The notes beneath the pieces are model-generated. The model had not been told where the DNA came from, made no database searches, and saw only the letters and a list, made by a program, of their open reading frames with translations. This document shows positions 52,311 to 62,089 of a stretch of 64,000 nucleotides of DNA, piece by piece (position 1 is the stretch's first letter; every line of letters begins with the position of its first letter). This stretch comes from Acarospora socialis. Its lineage: Eukaryota > Ascomycota > Lecanoromycetes > Acarosporales > Acarosporaceae. The position numbers and the translations under genes were made by a program. The stretch spans positions 992,001-1,056,000 of the forward strand of contig JAMYGW020000005.1 of the NCBI GenBank assembly GCA_025617375.2, written 5' to 3'.

Positions 52311-54236
52311 TTGATCTTCTCAACATCGGAGTCGGACTTCATCACCACCCTGCCTATCTCGAGCTCATTCCCCACTACTTATATTCAACCACCATCCTTA
52401 CGAAACATCTGTTGTGACTTTCTTACCCTACGATCTGCACGTGCCGGGCACGACGAAACAAGATTACACTGCAAGCTAAAGCGTGCATTCGCAATCAGAC
52501 TAGAGGTGGAGGCAACCTATATCCGCGGAGGCAAACACGATTTCACGACATCAGCTATGGCCGGCGTGGAAGGAGTTATACGGGGAAGGACTAGGTCTTA
52601 CACCACGATCATGGGTTTGCTTTCATGTCAAGTATCAGTCAGGCGTTTTAGGAGCAACACTGGCGGACGTTTGCCAGCAATACATTTAATTCTTTCCGGC
52701 GACCACTTATAGTCCTCCAGTATATCGCATGCAGGAATTAGCTGGAGTAGCTGTCGTCGTTTGCACATTTACCGACCAACAACTGCTGACCGTCAACAAG
52801 ACCCATTTTTGGAGACTCTGTCAACACGGCCTGTTTGCAGACCCGTTGGCCTTCACCTGCGACGCACAAACTCTACCCTACCTACCCCACTCGATTCCCC
52901 AGCATGCGTGCCGTAGCTATCGCTAACCCCAGAACTCTCTCCTCCCAAACATCAACGAGAACCAACCATCTTCCCAGGTCCAGTCAAACTACCCTTTCGA
53001 AGGATGCCCTTTAGGCTCCATCCCCAGACTAGACCCTACCTTAAGCAATCCTCTAGGTGGCTACCTAAGGTACTCTGTGTTGTAGGGAACGAAAGCTCCA
53101 CATACACAAAAGCAGCGGCCCAACCGAACCCAGGACCCCGGTTCTCCAACCCGCAAGCGTCGAAGCTTGGCACGACACGAAAGCAACCACCACGGCACCT
53201 AAGCGCCGAGACGGTGACGGATTGGGTCTTGGGCCGGGAGCCTCTACGTTAGCGCCGAGTGGGACACTAGTTGTTCGTGACCAATCATCGACGCGGGGGA
53301 CTATGAATAGATTGTTCTCTAAGCGCCCTTTGATGTTTACCTTATGCGTACGGAGCTCCGTACGTGGTAAGGTATGGAGGTTGTGTACCTATGGGTATTC
53401 GTGCTTGTATGTGTAGGTAAGGGGAATTAGGAGTACACATATGGTAGGCGTGGGGCTGAGGGATTGGGAGGGAGGTCAGGAGAGAGCCAATAGGACGTTG
53501 CTCCTCTTGTAAAGCAAAGCGATGGGTAATCTGATGTGGCAGATATGGTGATGGGACTGGTGATGAGTTGGGTGAGAAGGGAGGGAAGGAGGGTAGGTAG
53601 CGCGGCAAGTCAGGTGCGATGTTTAGTGGAGGTCTATTCGATTATTCCCATTCTTAAAACGACAGATTCGGTCGTGGTGGAGTTCTTAGGTGGGACCCGA
53701 GTGCTTGGGCTGGGTGGGTTCTTTCTTGCTGATGGCCGGAGGTGTGTCGTTGTCGCCATCGCGGTCCACAATGTAGATTGATGGGCGGGAGGACCGGTGT
53801 TAATTGACGCTGGGTTTGCGACGGTTGTGGGGCTTCTGTTGTTGAGTGGGCAGGATTCGGGGCGTACCCGTACCACTATGGACCTGGTGCTGGTAGGCGT
53901 ATAATGGAACCCTGGATGGTCGAACGGCTTTCGACATCTGGCAAGCTGCATGATATGTCTGTCATGTTGGCATTCCCGATGCCGTGTCAGACATCATCTG
54001 AGCACTCTATCCTGAGTTGCACACCGTCAGTGGGGCATCCTATGGTAGATTTATTGGGACGTTGGCGCTGATTGGGTGAAACGTCCGGTTGCCCTGTTTC
54101 ACATCAGTTTATTTTTAGTTTTGCCCGCTAGAATCGAATCTGTAGGGACCTTCAGGCTTAGGTAAGTGATTAGTTAGTGAACGGTCATCTGCCCGGGTGT
54201 TCTAATCTTGTATGACTATATGCATAGCATTGAATC
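52311..54236. other. long intergenic, no gene recognised
   Basis: Holds a palindrome-rich spot at 53338-53374 and a TACCTAAGGTA copy at 53062-53072. No domain-bearing frame. The first exon of the next gene may lie in its last 250 bp. Confidence 0.45.
53338..53374. repeat. 37 bp imperfect palindrome
   Basis: The perfect 18 bp palindrome CGTACGGAGCTCCGTACG (53347-53364) is flanked by TACCTTA on the left and TAAGGTA on the right, which pair with each other. Confidence 0.9.
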
Positions 54237-55511
54237 GTGACTTCAGTGACCGTTCAGGCGCAAAGCCAGCCCATTTACCTAGGTTACGCGCTTGAAAGAA
54301 AAGCAAAGGCAGACGCGATGGCGAATAACATCAATGCCTTCACCCCTACTGAAGCCTCCCGAGACGGAAGCATACTCAACAATTCGCCGACCAGAGGCAA
54401 GTCGCCAGCGGCGCTCGCACGCTTCGAGTTTGAGCCTGGCAGAAGCAACGACGGGACCAAGATCCTGATGGTCGAATGGGAAGAAGACGACGCCACGCGG
54501 CGCTCTCCTGGCGAGTGGCGGGTCTCCTGGCAGGGCAAGAGCACCGTCTTACCCGCCGACGAGCGGACGGACGACCATACTCGTCGAGTCTACTTTCTGC
54601 TCCCGCCCGGCACGACGATCCCACCGTCCATCACCCTGTCCCACACCGCCGCGCCGACCCTTGCGGATGCCTCCCTGTCCACGCAGCCGCTATTCATGCA
54701 GATCAACCCGCTCCCTGCCATCTTCCCGCCGTCGCTCGGCGCCACTGCCCGGACGGCGGGCAAAAAGGGCGTGCTTCATACCATCTGGGCGAAGAAACGG
54801 CTACAGGTGCTGCGCAAGGAGATCGAGACGGAGAGTAGGGCGAATGTGGAGAGTGTGGGACTCGATATGGCGCTGCAGGAGAAGGAGTGGATCGAGGAGA
54901 ATTTCGGCATAGCGGCTAAATCGATGGGTATCAGCATACCGAGCCTGGACACTTCGATGTCAGGGCCACCCATCAGTCCAGTGACGCCGAGGTCGCCGGG
55001 TGGTGGGAGGTTGAGCGAGAAGCTGAAAGGCCTGAGGTTGGGAACGAGTGACCAAGAGCTGAAGACCAGCAGTGACGGGCCGGCAAATGATGGTGAAGCA
55101 CATCCGCTGTCACCAGAGACACAGGATGTTGCTGTATCGTCTTTTGCTACTTTTCATCAGTCATCCGGGAATGTAAATCCTGCAAATCGACCGGCAATGA
55201 CTGCGGCCCAGATACCTCCTTCATACATTCGAGCCCAGCAACAAGGTCTTGGCGCACTGTCTATGGATTCTATCGCAACGAAGAAAACACAAGCTCCGGA
55301 CGGATGGAAATCCCTGTCACGAGGTGGAGGAGCACAGGAGCAAGACTACCCAAGACAAAACGTCGACCCGAAAGCGAGGAAAAGGAGTCAGGATTCGGAA
55401 GAAGAGCTTTTCGCGAAGGCGCTGAGCCCGAGATCCCCCGATATACCTCGAAGCCCATTCTCCTTTTCTACCCAAGACACACTGCCTATAGGAAAGAAAG
55501 GTGACAAGTGA
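54237..55511 (+). CDS. conserved fungal protein of unknown function, 5' end unresolved
   Basis: An open frame of about 420 codons. I recognise no domain. Coding character starts early (PIYLGYALERKAKADAMANNINAF), goes through an ordered block (ILMVEWEEDDATRRSPGEWRVSW.., RRVYFLLPPGTTIPPSITLSH) and a Lys/Glu-rich helical part (KKRLQVLRKEIETESRANVESV.., ALQEKEWIEENFGIAAKSMGI), and ends in a disordered Ser/Pro tail with SPRSPDIPRSPF. The frame has no ATG at its left edge (GTG at 54237, stop just upstream); the first in-frame ATG is at 54318, but coding-like sequence precedes it. An upstream exon is likely, joined at CTTCAG (54242) or GTTCAG (54254); one candidate is ATG|GTAGAT near 54041 for the second acceptor. 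The stop is only 89 bp from the convergent zinc-finger gene. Confidence 0.68.
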   Translation: MTSVTVQAQSQPIYLGYALERKAKADAMANNINAFTPTEASRDGSILNNSPTRGKSPAALARFEFEPGRSNDGTKILMVEWEEDDATRRSPGEWRVSWQGKSTVLPADERTDDHTRRVYFLLPPGTTIPPSITLSHTAAPTLADASLSTQPLFMQINPLPAIFPPSLGATARTAGKKGVLHTIWAKKRLQVLRKEIETESRANVESVGLDMALQEKEWIEENFGIAAKSMGISIPSLDTSMSGPPISPVTPRSPGGGRLSEKLKGLRLGTSDQELKTSSDGPANDGEAHPLSPETQDVAVSSFATFHQSSGNVNPANRPAMTAAQIPPSYIRAQQQGLGALSMDSIATKKTQAPDGWKSLSRGGGAQEQDYPRQNVDPKARKRSQDSEEELFAKALSPRSPDIPRSPFSFSTQDTLPIGKKGDK

Positions 55512-55600
55512 ACACGAACAGTGGCGAACGACCCACGAACCTCCATTCCATATTAACGATTACGATACAAATTTGCCGCCGGCGAAGAGGAAGCAAGGGA

Positions 55601-56600
55601 TTACAGCATCAGCGGCCCTTCATCCCCCAAAGCCAGGCTGACAAGATCATGGATCTTGGCCACCGTATCCGCAGCCCCCAACTCCGCCGCCAGATCCCTC
55701 AAGCCCGAAGTTAAAGCGAGCAGTCCATCATGCCGTCCATCCGCTTCCGTCAAACAGGACGAGAAGATACGATTCGCAAACATGCCTATTGTTATGCGCC
55801 GCGCCGAAGCATCCTGCGACAACTCTTCATCAAACTCGACGGCTGGCCTCGCTACTTCTGGATCCTATCCGTCCAATCATCAACTGCTATCATTTTGGCG
55901 AACAGTAAGTGGTTAAGGAAACGGCGAGACTCACCAGATCCGCCCACAGCTCGAAAACGGCCTTCACCTCCTGAATACCCCGACTCGCGTACTCTTTACT
56001 GGCTAGAATCACCAGACTGGCAATCCTCATCACTGCGAACGCATGCAACCTTTTCTCTTCTCCTCCGTCTCTGAACTTCTTACCCGCCTCCACCACATTC
56101 GACTCCCATTCTGAACAGCTCTCCGGCTCCCACTCCGCAATTCTCTGGAACACCGACGCAGGAATCAGTCTCCTTGGTGGACTCGACGGCATCTCCACCC
56201 CCTCAGCCTCCATCTCCGTATCATCTCCTCCTTCCGTCTCCCCATCATATTCCCGCAGCACCTGATTCCGCTCCGAAGGCCCAATGCCTTCACTTCCCAC
56301 ACTCTCCGACCTCGACCTCAGCTCCTCCTCACATCTCGACTGCCGTCTACCCACCCAACAGCTCACGTCCTCATCCCACCTGAGGCCTCTCGGATTGCCG
56401 TTTTTCTGCACGCACATCGGAAAGTGGTCGTAGACGGTCTGTCGCCGCGTGTAGCGCGAGCGGCAAATGGCGCAGACGAAAGGTTTTTGGTGGTTTCGGT
56501 AGCGGCGGCGGCGGCGGCGAGGAGGGAACTTGGGGTCGGGGTGGGGCTCCGGAGGGGATTTGTAAGAGTGCTTGTTGGGAGTTCTGAGTCTGAGCTTCAT
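55601..56600 (-). CDS. zinc-finger-like protein, function unknown
   Basis: Two exons, 56600-55935 and 55864-55601, with a 70 bp intron (GTGAGT...GGATAG), give 309 residues. The start MKLRLRTPNKHS is followed by a basic run RRRRRRYRNHQKPF and then one C2H2/C2HC-like finger (FVCAICRSRYTRRQTVYDHFPMC), in which the last ligand is Cys or the nearby His. The middle is acidic (GETEGGDDTEMEAEG). The C-terminal half is helical: RLIPASVFQRIAEWEPE, LHAFAVMRIASLVILASKEYAS and, across the junction, VFELWADL-DPEVARPAVEFDEEL. Other acceptors in the intron are out of frame with CTG|GTGAGT. Zinc finger plus basic run suggests nucleic-acid binding; nothing more is known to me. Confidence 0.7.
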
Positions 56601-57621
56601 TGCTGGTGTTGATTGGGGGAGTGTGGAGGTGGTGTCAATTGAGCGGGTGGGTGAATTGAAGATATGTTCTTATACTATCTTCGAGCCTATCATTGGCTCA
56701 GGCCCAGGTGCAGTTTTGACCTTTTCTGGCGAAATCGAGGTTCGGGTTGATATCTGATGAAGAGTGCTGGTGCGGCGCTTGAGTGAAAGGACGATGCCGA
56801 CGGGGTGATATGGAACGGTGATGGGACGAGTGAATAAAATCAATGGAAGAAAGAGTGGAAGATGGAGTCGATCGCTATTCACAGCAGAAGACCTAAGGTT
56901 TACAGACGGGTCCTTGCCGATCAAAAAGAACTTGATTCTCTTTCTCTGCAGTGAATGAGTGTGTCGGTAGATGAAAACAAAACATCACTAGATGAATGAT
57001 TGACAATGTGTTCACCTCCATCTAATAACAGTTCTTCGCCTCATGCGCATTCACTCACACAGCCAGCAAGATTCACATCCCTCACCTGCAGAACGCTCAA
57101 CTGGTCAACCTTGCCCTTTCTGTCTACAACAGTTGCTAAACATACTGTCCATCTCCAGACTAATTCAAGCGCCTGGCATCAGAGGGACAAGAGGTAATGA
57201 TGAAAAGCTCAGCATAGAAGAGCATGTTTCCCTTTCCAGGTAGGGTGGCGTCAAGCTTGTGCCTTCTCAGTAGAAGCGTTCCGGAGCAGGCACTACGTGA
57301 ACTCTTGGTGTTGACTGATAGTCTGATGAGGTTGGCTTGAGGTATGAAGAGGAAATGAAATAGATCAATCCGTCCCGTTGCCATGTTGAATAAAAAACAA
57401 CTAGATAATCACGTATCACGCGGTGTACAAGTCACACTCGACGATGCATGTTAGAATTTCCCCTTTGTTGGAGGCACCCCTTGGTCTTGATGGTGGTTGC
57501 GAGGGAGGGCTTCAGAGCTGTACGCTGACTCAGCAGCCGTCGCCAATCCCGAGCTTCTGCGTAGAGGACATCCACCTTTCGAGCTAAACTGGGGTGAAAG
57601 ATCAATTCCTGTCTGGCAAAA
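56601..57621. other. divergent intergenic
   Basis: Between the zinc-finger gene (-) and mL59 (+). Short frames only; no repeat seen. The 202-codon minus-strand frame 57432-58040 is mostly antisense to mL59. Confidence 0.45.
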
Positions 57622-58258
57622 ATGGCCGCTTCCCTCCAATACGTCAAGCTTGCCCAAGCTCTGCCCTCACGACTGATAAGGTTCTTCGCGCGATATCCCC
57701 CGCCAGCCTTAAAATCCACCTCGCACGGCTCGACGCCGGTCACATCCCCGTCCGCAACTGCCTCCACCGCACCAACCCCAACCTCCAACAACACTACCTC
57801 TACATCGAATGATGCCCTTGGGACAGACTCGACGGTCGGCGATGCGTCAAACCCCTTCCAATCACAACGCCACCCAGCAACAGGCAACTGGCACGACCCA
57901 ATCTTCTCACTCCGACGACAAGCAGATCTCGTGAAGCTAGCGCGACAACACGGCGTCGAAGGACTCTTGCCGTTCACAGTGAAAGGGACGGAGGAGAGAT
58001 TACGGCGGAGAGAAGAGAACGGGCTGCGGGTCAAGGGCACCGGCGTGGGGCAGAAAGTGAAGGGGAAGGCTTGGGAGCGGACGTTGAAGGGGCGGCTGGA
58101 GAGGAGACGGCAGGCGATGCTGGAGATGCCGAAGATGATTCAGACCTGGAAGGAGGTGAGTGCGCTATGTGTGAGCGGTGGTTTGTGGGTGGTGCTGATT
58201 GGGGTTGGTGTTTGTGTAGCGGGGCCACGGAAGGGGGTGGAAGAAGTTTCCGAAATGA
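57622..58258 (+). CDS. MRPL25: mitochondrial large-subunit ribosomal protein mL59 (MrpL25)
   Basis: A fungal-specific protein of the mitochondrial large ribosomal subunit. Exon 1 is 57622-58155 and exon 2 is 58220-58258, with a 64 bp intron (GTGAGT...TGTGTAG), giving 190 residues. The start MAASLQYVKLAQALPSRLIRFFARYPPP is the family opening. A Ser/Thr/Pro-rich insert (about 35-75) is longer than in yeast. The conserved core follows: NPFQSQRHPATGNWHDPIFSLRRQADLVKLARQHGVEGLLP, then a strongly basic rRNA-binding part. The 13-codon last exon encodes RGHGRGWKKFPK, the expected C-terminus; without splicing the frame runs on into unrelated sequence to 58584. The transposon-like element starts 261 bp after the stop. 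Confidence 0.87.
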
Positions 58259-58510
58259 TGCGGTGGTCGATTGTGAGGGTCTTTTGCTGTGGCATTGTAT
58301 CGGCGGTTTCATGTGACCGCCTGTCGGATCGGCATGGCGGAGAGGATGCAGGCTGTCGTATGGGAGTTTGTAGCGGCGACTTGGGTGAGGCGTTGCTACT
58401 TGGTGGACTCAGTATCAGCCTGGAGACGGGCAGTGACGAGAGGACTGCAGTAATCTGTCTCCCTCCCAGTCTTGTATATGAAGTGGAGTGCTGCACTGGT
58501 CGTCTAGTCA

Positions 58511-58519
58511 GTTATCGAT
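58511..58519 (+). repeat. 9 bp target-site duplication, left copy
   Basis: GTTATCGAT, directly repeated at 58963-58971, with the two copies exactly abutting inverted CGGCAAA/TTTGCCG ends. Confidence 0.85.
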
Positions 58520-58962
58520 CGGCAAATTACTGTCGTCTCCCCCTCAGAGTGCATTTTACGTCCTCATCTCCCCCATTTAAATAGCATTACTTTCATCTCC
58601 CCCACATCATCTCCTCCTACTCATAGACACCTGAACCAACGCCTGTATAAATTTATAGATATGAATTGAGGCATGTGTTTAGGTTTGTTATTTAGATGTC
58701 TGTTTAGGCATGAATTTAGGCATGGATTTAGGCATGATTTAGGCGTGGATCTAGGCATGAGTTTAGGCATAGCTTTAGGCGTCGGTTTAGGCATGAGTTT
58801 GGGCGTCGATTTAGGCGTCGATTTAGGTGTTGGTATACGCATGAGTTAGGTGGGATGCCCTTAGATTTAGGTCTCTAGGTAGGGGGAGACGATAATGGGG
58901 GAGACGATGGTAATTATGAATAAATGGTAAATTCACTCTTTGGGGGGTGACATAGTTTGCCG
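58520..58962. mobile_element. non-autonomous MITE-like DNA transposon, 443 bp
   Basis: The ends are inverted: CGGCAAA at 58520-58526 and TTTGCCG at 58956-58962. After this the arms keep matching imperfectly for about 40 bp (ACTGTC / CTATGTC, C-rich run, AGAGTG, ATTT, AC). Both arms also contain repeated TC(A/G)TCTCCCCC blocks, as CTCCCCC on the left and as GGGGGAG on the right. The element is bounded by the perfect 9 bp direct repeat GTTATCGAT. It encodes no protein. The centre is a TTTAGGC-type minisatellite. A 9 bp duplication is typical of Mutator-like elements, but no autonomous partner is in the window, so the superfamily is inferred. It ends about 100 bp before the Prp28 ATG. Confidence 0.75.
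58676..58830. repeat. TTTAGGC(A/G)TNNN minisatellite inside the element
   Basis: About twelve degenerate units of 11-12 bp, each with TTTAGGCATG or TTTAGGCGTC. The minus strand happens to be open through it (Pro-Lys-Ser-Thr repeats), which I take as a by-product of the 12 bp period, not a gene. Confidence 0.85.
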
Positions 58963-58971
58963 GTTATCGAT
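58963..58971 (+). repeat. 9 bp target-site duplication, right copy
   Basis: GTTATCGAT, identical to 58511-58519. Confidence 0.85.
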
Positions 58972-59061
58972 TGAGCGTAACTGCATTGTACGGTAATGGC
59001 TTGAAGCGGTAACCGTATAATTCCATAAACGGGATCGCATCAAGCAGAACCTAGCTTGTGT

Positions 59062-61727
59062 ATGATCTTCAACAGGACCATCCCCTACCCCAAGATGAAC
59101 GGAACACTGATGAATGGTGATATTGCTCTGGCACCACCTCCGCCTCCACCACCAGGTCCTGATTTTTTGGAGCGACCTTCATCACCCCCTCCACCTCCCC
59201 CTGATTCTCTAGCGCCGCCACCTCCCCCAGAAGATCTGCCGCCTCCTCCTCCACCATCACAGGCCAACGATATCCCACCTCCGCCTCCGGTCGAGAGTAA
59301 AAAGAGGAAAGCGGGATGGGGCAATCATTCGGAACAACGAAAGCCGCTCAGTGTGGAGGAGATACTGCGAAAGAAGAGGGAAGCTGATGCGGCAGCAGCA
59401 AAAGTAAGCTTCTCTTGAAACCATAAATTGCTCGACGATCTCATGTTCACCCTTGTGTTATTATCTAGATATACTCCAGCTACTGACTGTTACGTTTGTG
59501 TCTAGCCTAAGTTCTTGTCAAAAGCTCAGCGGGAGAAGCTGGCCCTTGAAAAGCGGGCAAAAGAGGTCGAAGAAGCAAAGCAAAAGGCCCAGACTGAAAA
59601 GGCCTTGGCTCCGCCGAGTCAGAATGGTCACGCTTATCCATCACGTCCTCAAGCCTCTGTGAATGGAGAGATGCGTCATGCTCAGCCTTCCCATGCGGCG
59701 AATGGCGTGAACGGGGATCGAAAACCAGCAATACCGACAGGTCCTCGGGCTCTAAGGCAAGGTGAGGTACCGACCGGACCTGCGGCGATGCGATCAGCAC
59801 TGCCTAACAAAGGATACGATATGGCCCCTCCTCCACCTCCGAAGCCTTTAGTGAATGGTTCTTCTGTCAGTAAGCACGACAAGCGACCAATTTCCGAGGA
59901 AGCTCAAGCTGCGCTCATTCGACAACGGTATATGGGCGCAGATCAAAACCAGTCAACCTTCTCTGCTAAGAAGAAGAGGCGCCGGACAACGGAGAGGAAA
60001 TTTAACTTCGAGTGGAATACCGAGGAAGACACGAGCCCCGACTATAATCCTCTCTACCAGGCGCGTGCGGAAGCCAACTTCTACGGTCGAGGCCGGCTCG
60101 GCGGCTTTGCCGAAGACCTAACTGACGGGATTGCGCAAAAATACGCCAAGGCTTTACAGGAACGAGATCCTGAGGCCGGCAACGCCAGGGCAAGGGAGAT
60201 GATGGAAATGGAGCGAAGGAGGAAGGAAGAGGGCGGCCGGAATTCGCTCGACAAGCACTGGAGTGAAAAGAAACTCGAGCACATGCGGGAAAGGGACTGG
60301 AGAATATTCAAAGAAGATTTCAATATCAGCACCAAGGGTGGAGCTATACCGAATCCTATGAGGTCTTGGGCGGAATCGGGCCTACCCAAACGCCTTTTGG
60401 ACGTGGTAGACCAGGTAGGGTACACTGAACCCTCCGCTGTTCAGCGTGCTGCCATCCCAATCGCGCTGCAATCGCGTGATCTCATTGGTGTTGCTGTTAC
60501 TGGCTCTGGGAAAACGGCAGCATTTCTACTTCCGCTACTTGTTTATATTTCCGAGCTTCCCGTACTCAACGAGATGACGAAGAACGACGGACCGTATGCG
60601 ATCATTCTAGCACCAACCCGTGAACTGGCTCAGCAAATCGAAATTGAAGCGAGGAAATTCGCCACCCCTTTAGGATTCACATGTGTCAGTATCGTTGGTG
60701 GTCATTCGCTCGAAGAACAAGCCTACAACCTACGAGATGGAGCCGAGATTATCATCGCTACTCCGGGTCGTCTGGTTGACTGTATTGAGCGTAGAGTACT
60801 TGTCCTAGGGCAGTGTTGCTACGTTATCATGGATGAAGCGGATCGGATGATCGATCTTGGATTCGAAGAGCCTGTGAACAAGATTCTCGACGCGCTTCCG
60901 GTTGCGAATATGAAACCAGATTCCGAAGAGGCCGAAGACGCGGTTGTGATGAGCCAGCACCTTGGTGGCAAAGACCGTTACAGACAGACGATGATGTACA
61001 CGGCCACCATGCCTGCAGCCGTCGAACGAATCGCCAGGAAATATTTACGCAGACCTGCAATCGTGACCATAGGCAACGTTGGTGAAGCGGTCGAGACGGT
61101 TGAGCAGCGCGTCGAATTCATTGCTGGGGAAGATAAGAGAAAGAAACGTCTTGCTGAATTACTGGCATCCCGAGAGTTCCAGCCTCCTATTATCGTCTTT
61201 GTCAATATCAAGCGCAACTGCGATGCCGTTGCACGAGATATCAAACACATGGGCTTTTCAGCGGCTACTCTACACGGAAGCAAAACTCAAGAGCAAAGAG
61301 AAGCTGCCTTAGCTTCGGTCCGGAACGGCAGCACCGACGTGTTGGTCGCTACGGACCTTGCAGGTAGAGGTATCGACGTACCGGACGTCAGCTTGGTGGT
61401 GAATTTCAACATGGCGACGAACATCGAGAGCTACACCCATCGTATTGGTCGTACCGGTCGTGCAGGAAAGAGCGGTGTTGCGGTTACCTTCCTTGGCAAT
61501 GAAGATGCCGATGTCATGTACGTTCCCCCCGCTCCCAACCGTATTGACATATAGCTAACAACTTCATTAGGTATGATCTAAAGCAGATGTTGATGAAATC
61601 ATCCATCTCGAGAGTCCCAGAGGAGCTGCGTAAGCATGAGGCTGCGCAGCAGAAGTCGCAGAAGGGCGGTGGGCAGAAGAAGATTGAGGATAGTAGCGGA
61701 TTTGCTGGGAAAGGTGGTTGGCAATGA
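59062..61727 (+). CDS. PRP28: pre-mRNA splicing DEAD-box helicase Prp28
   Basis: Prp28 (human U5-100K) is the ATPase that exchanges U1 for U6 at the 5' splice site before spliceosome activation. Three exons, 59062-59403, 59506-61517 and 61571-61727, with introns of 102 and 53 bp, give about 836 residues. The N-terminus is Pro-rich (poly-Pro runs from about residue 24 to 80), then KKRKAGWGNHSEQRKPLSVEEILRKK. Helicase motifs are complete: the Q-motif region (GYTEPSAVQRAAIP), motif I AVTGSGKT near 442, PTRELAQQ, TPGRL, DEAD near 555, motif III TAT (YTATMP; the usual SAT is varied), VATDLAGRGIDVPDV and HRIGRTGRAG near 758. The last exon gives YDLKQMLMKSSISRVPEELRKHEAAQ and ends GKGGWQ. A start at 59095 (MNGTLMNGD) is equally possible. 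Confidence 0.93.
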
Positions 61728-62089
61728 ATGTAGACGTGTATTATTGAAAATCGTAACCAATCTGGTTATTTATTCAACAAAGCTACCTTTGATTATATAC
61801 TGTAAAGTGCTGAATATGCGTTTGCCCGTATATTAGGGCTGTTCATATGTGGACTGGGTCTGGCATACCTACTTTGATGTGACCTCGCTTCACAGTCGCT
61901 CTGCCGCCTACATTTGCAGCCTCATAAACTTTCTAGACCCGGCACCGAACACCACGGTACTGTACCATAGCTCGTCTAACTTATATCGCAACAGTTACCA
62001 TTCTCCGCATTCATAGAGAACAACTGCAGTGAGTCCTACGACAACGTTATCTAGTCGTGTACGTGGTCTGGTAGAGTAGTCCGAGCACA
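61728..62089. other. intergenic, tandem genes
   Basis: Prp28 3' flank and Prp39 promoter, 362 bp; no other feature seen. Confidence 0.45.

Noticed and set aside
57432-58040. 202-codon minus-strand frame
   Set aside because: Mostly antisense to mL59, no domain.
58621-58842. 73-codon minus-strand frame with Pro-Lys-Ser-Thr repeats
   Set aside because: Product of a 12 bp minisatellite inside the transposon-like element; no start context or homologue.
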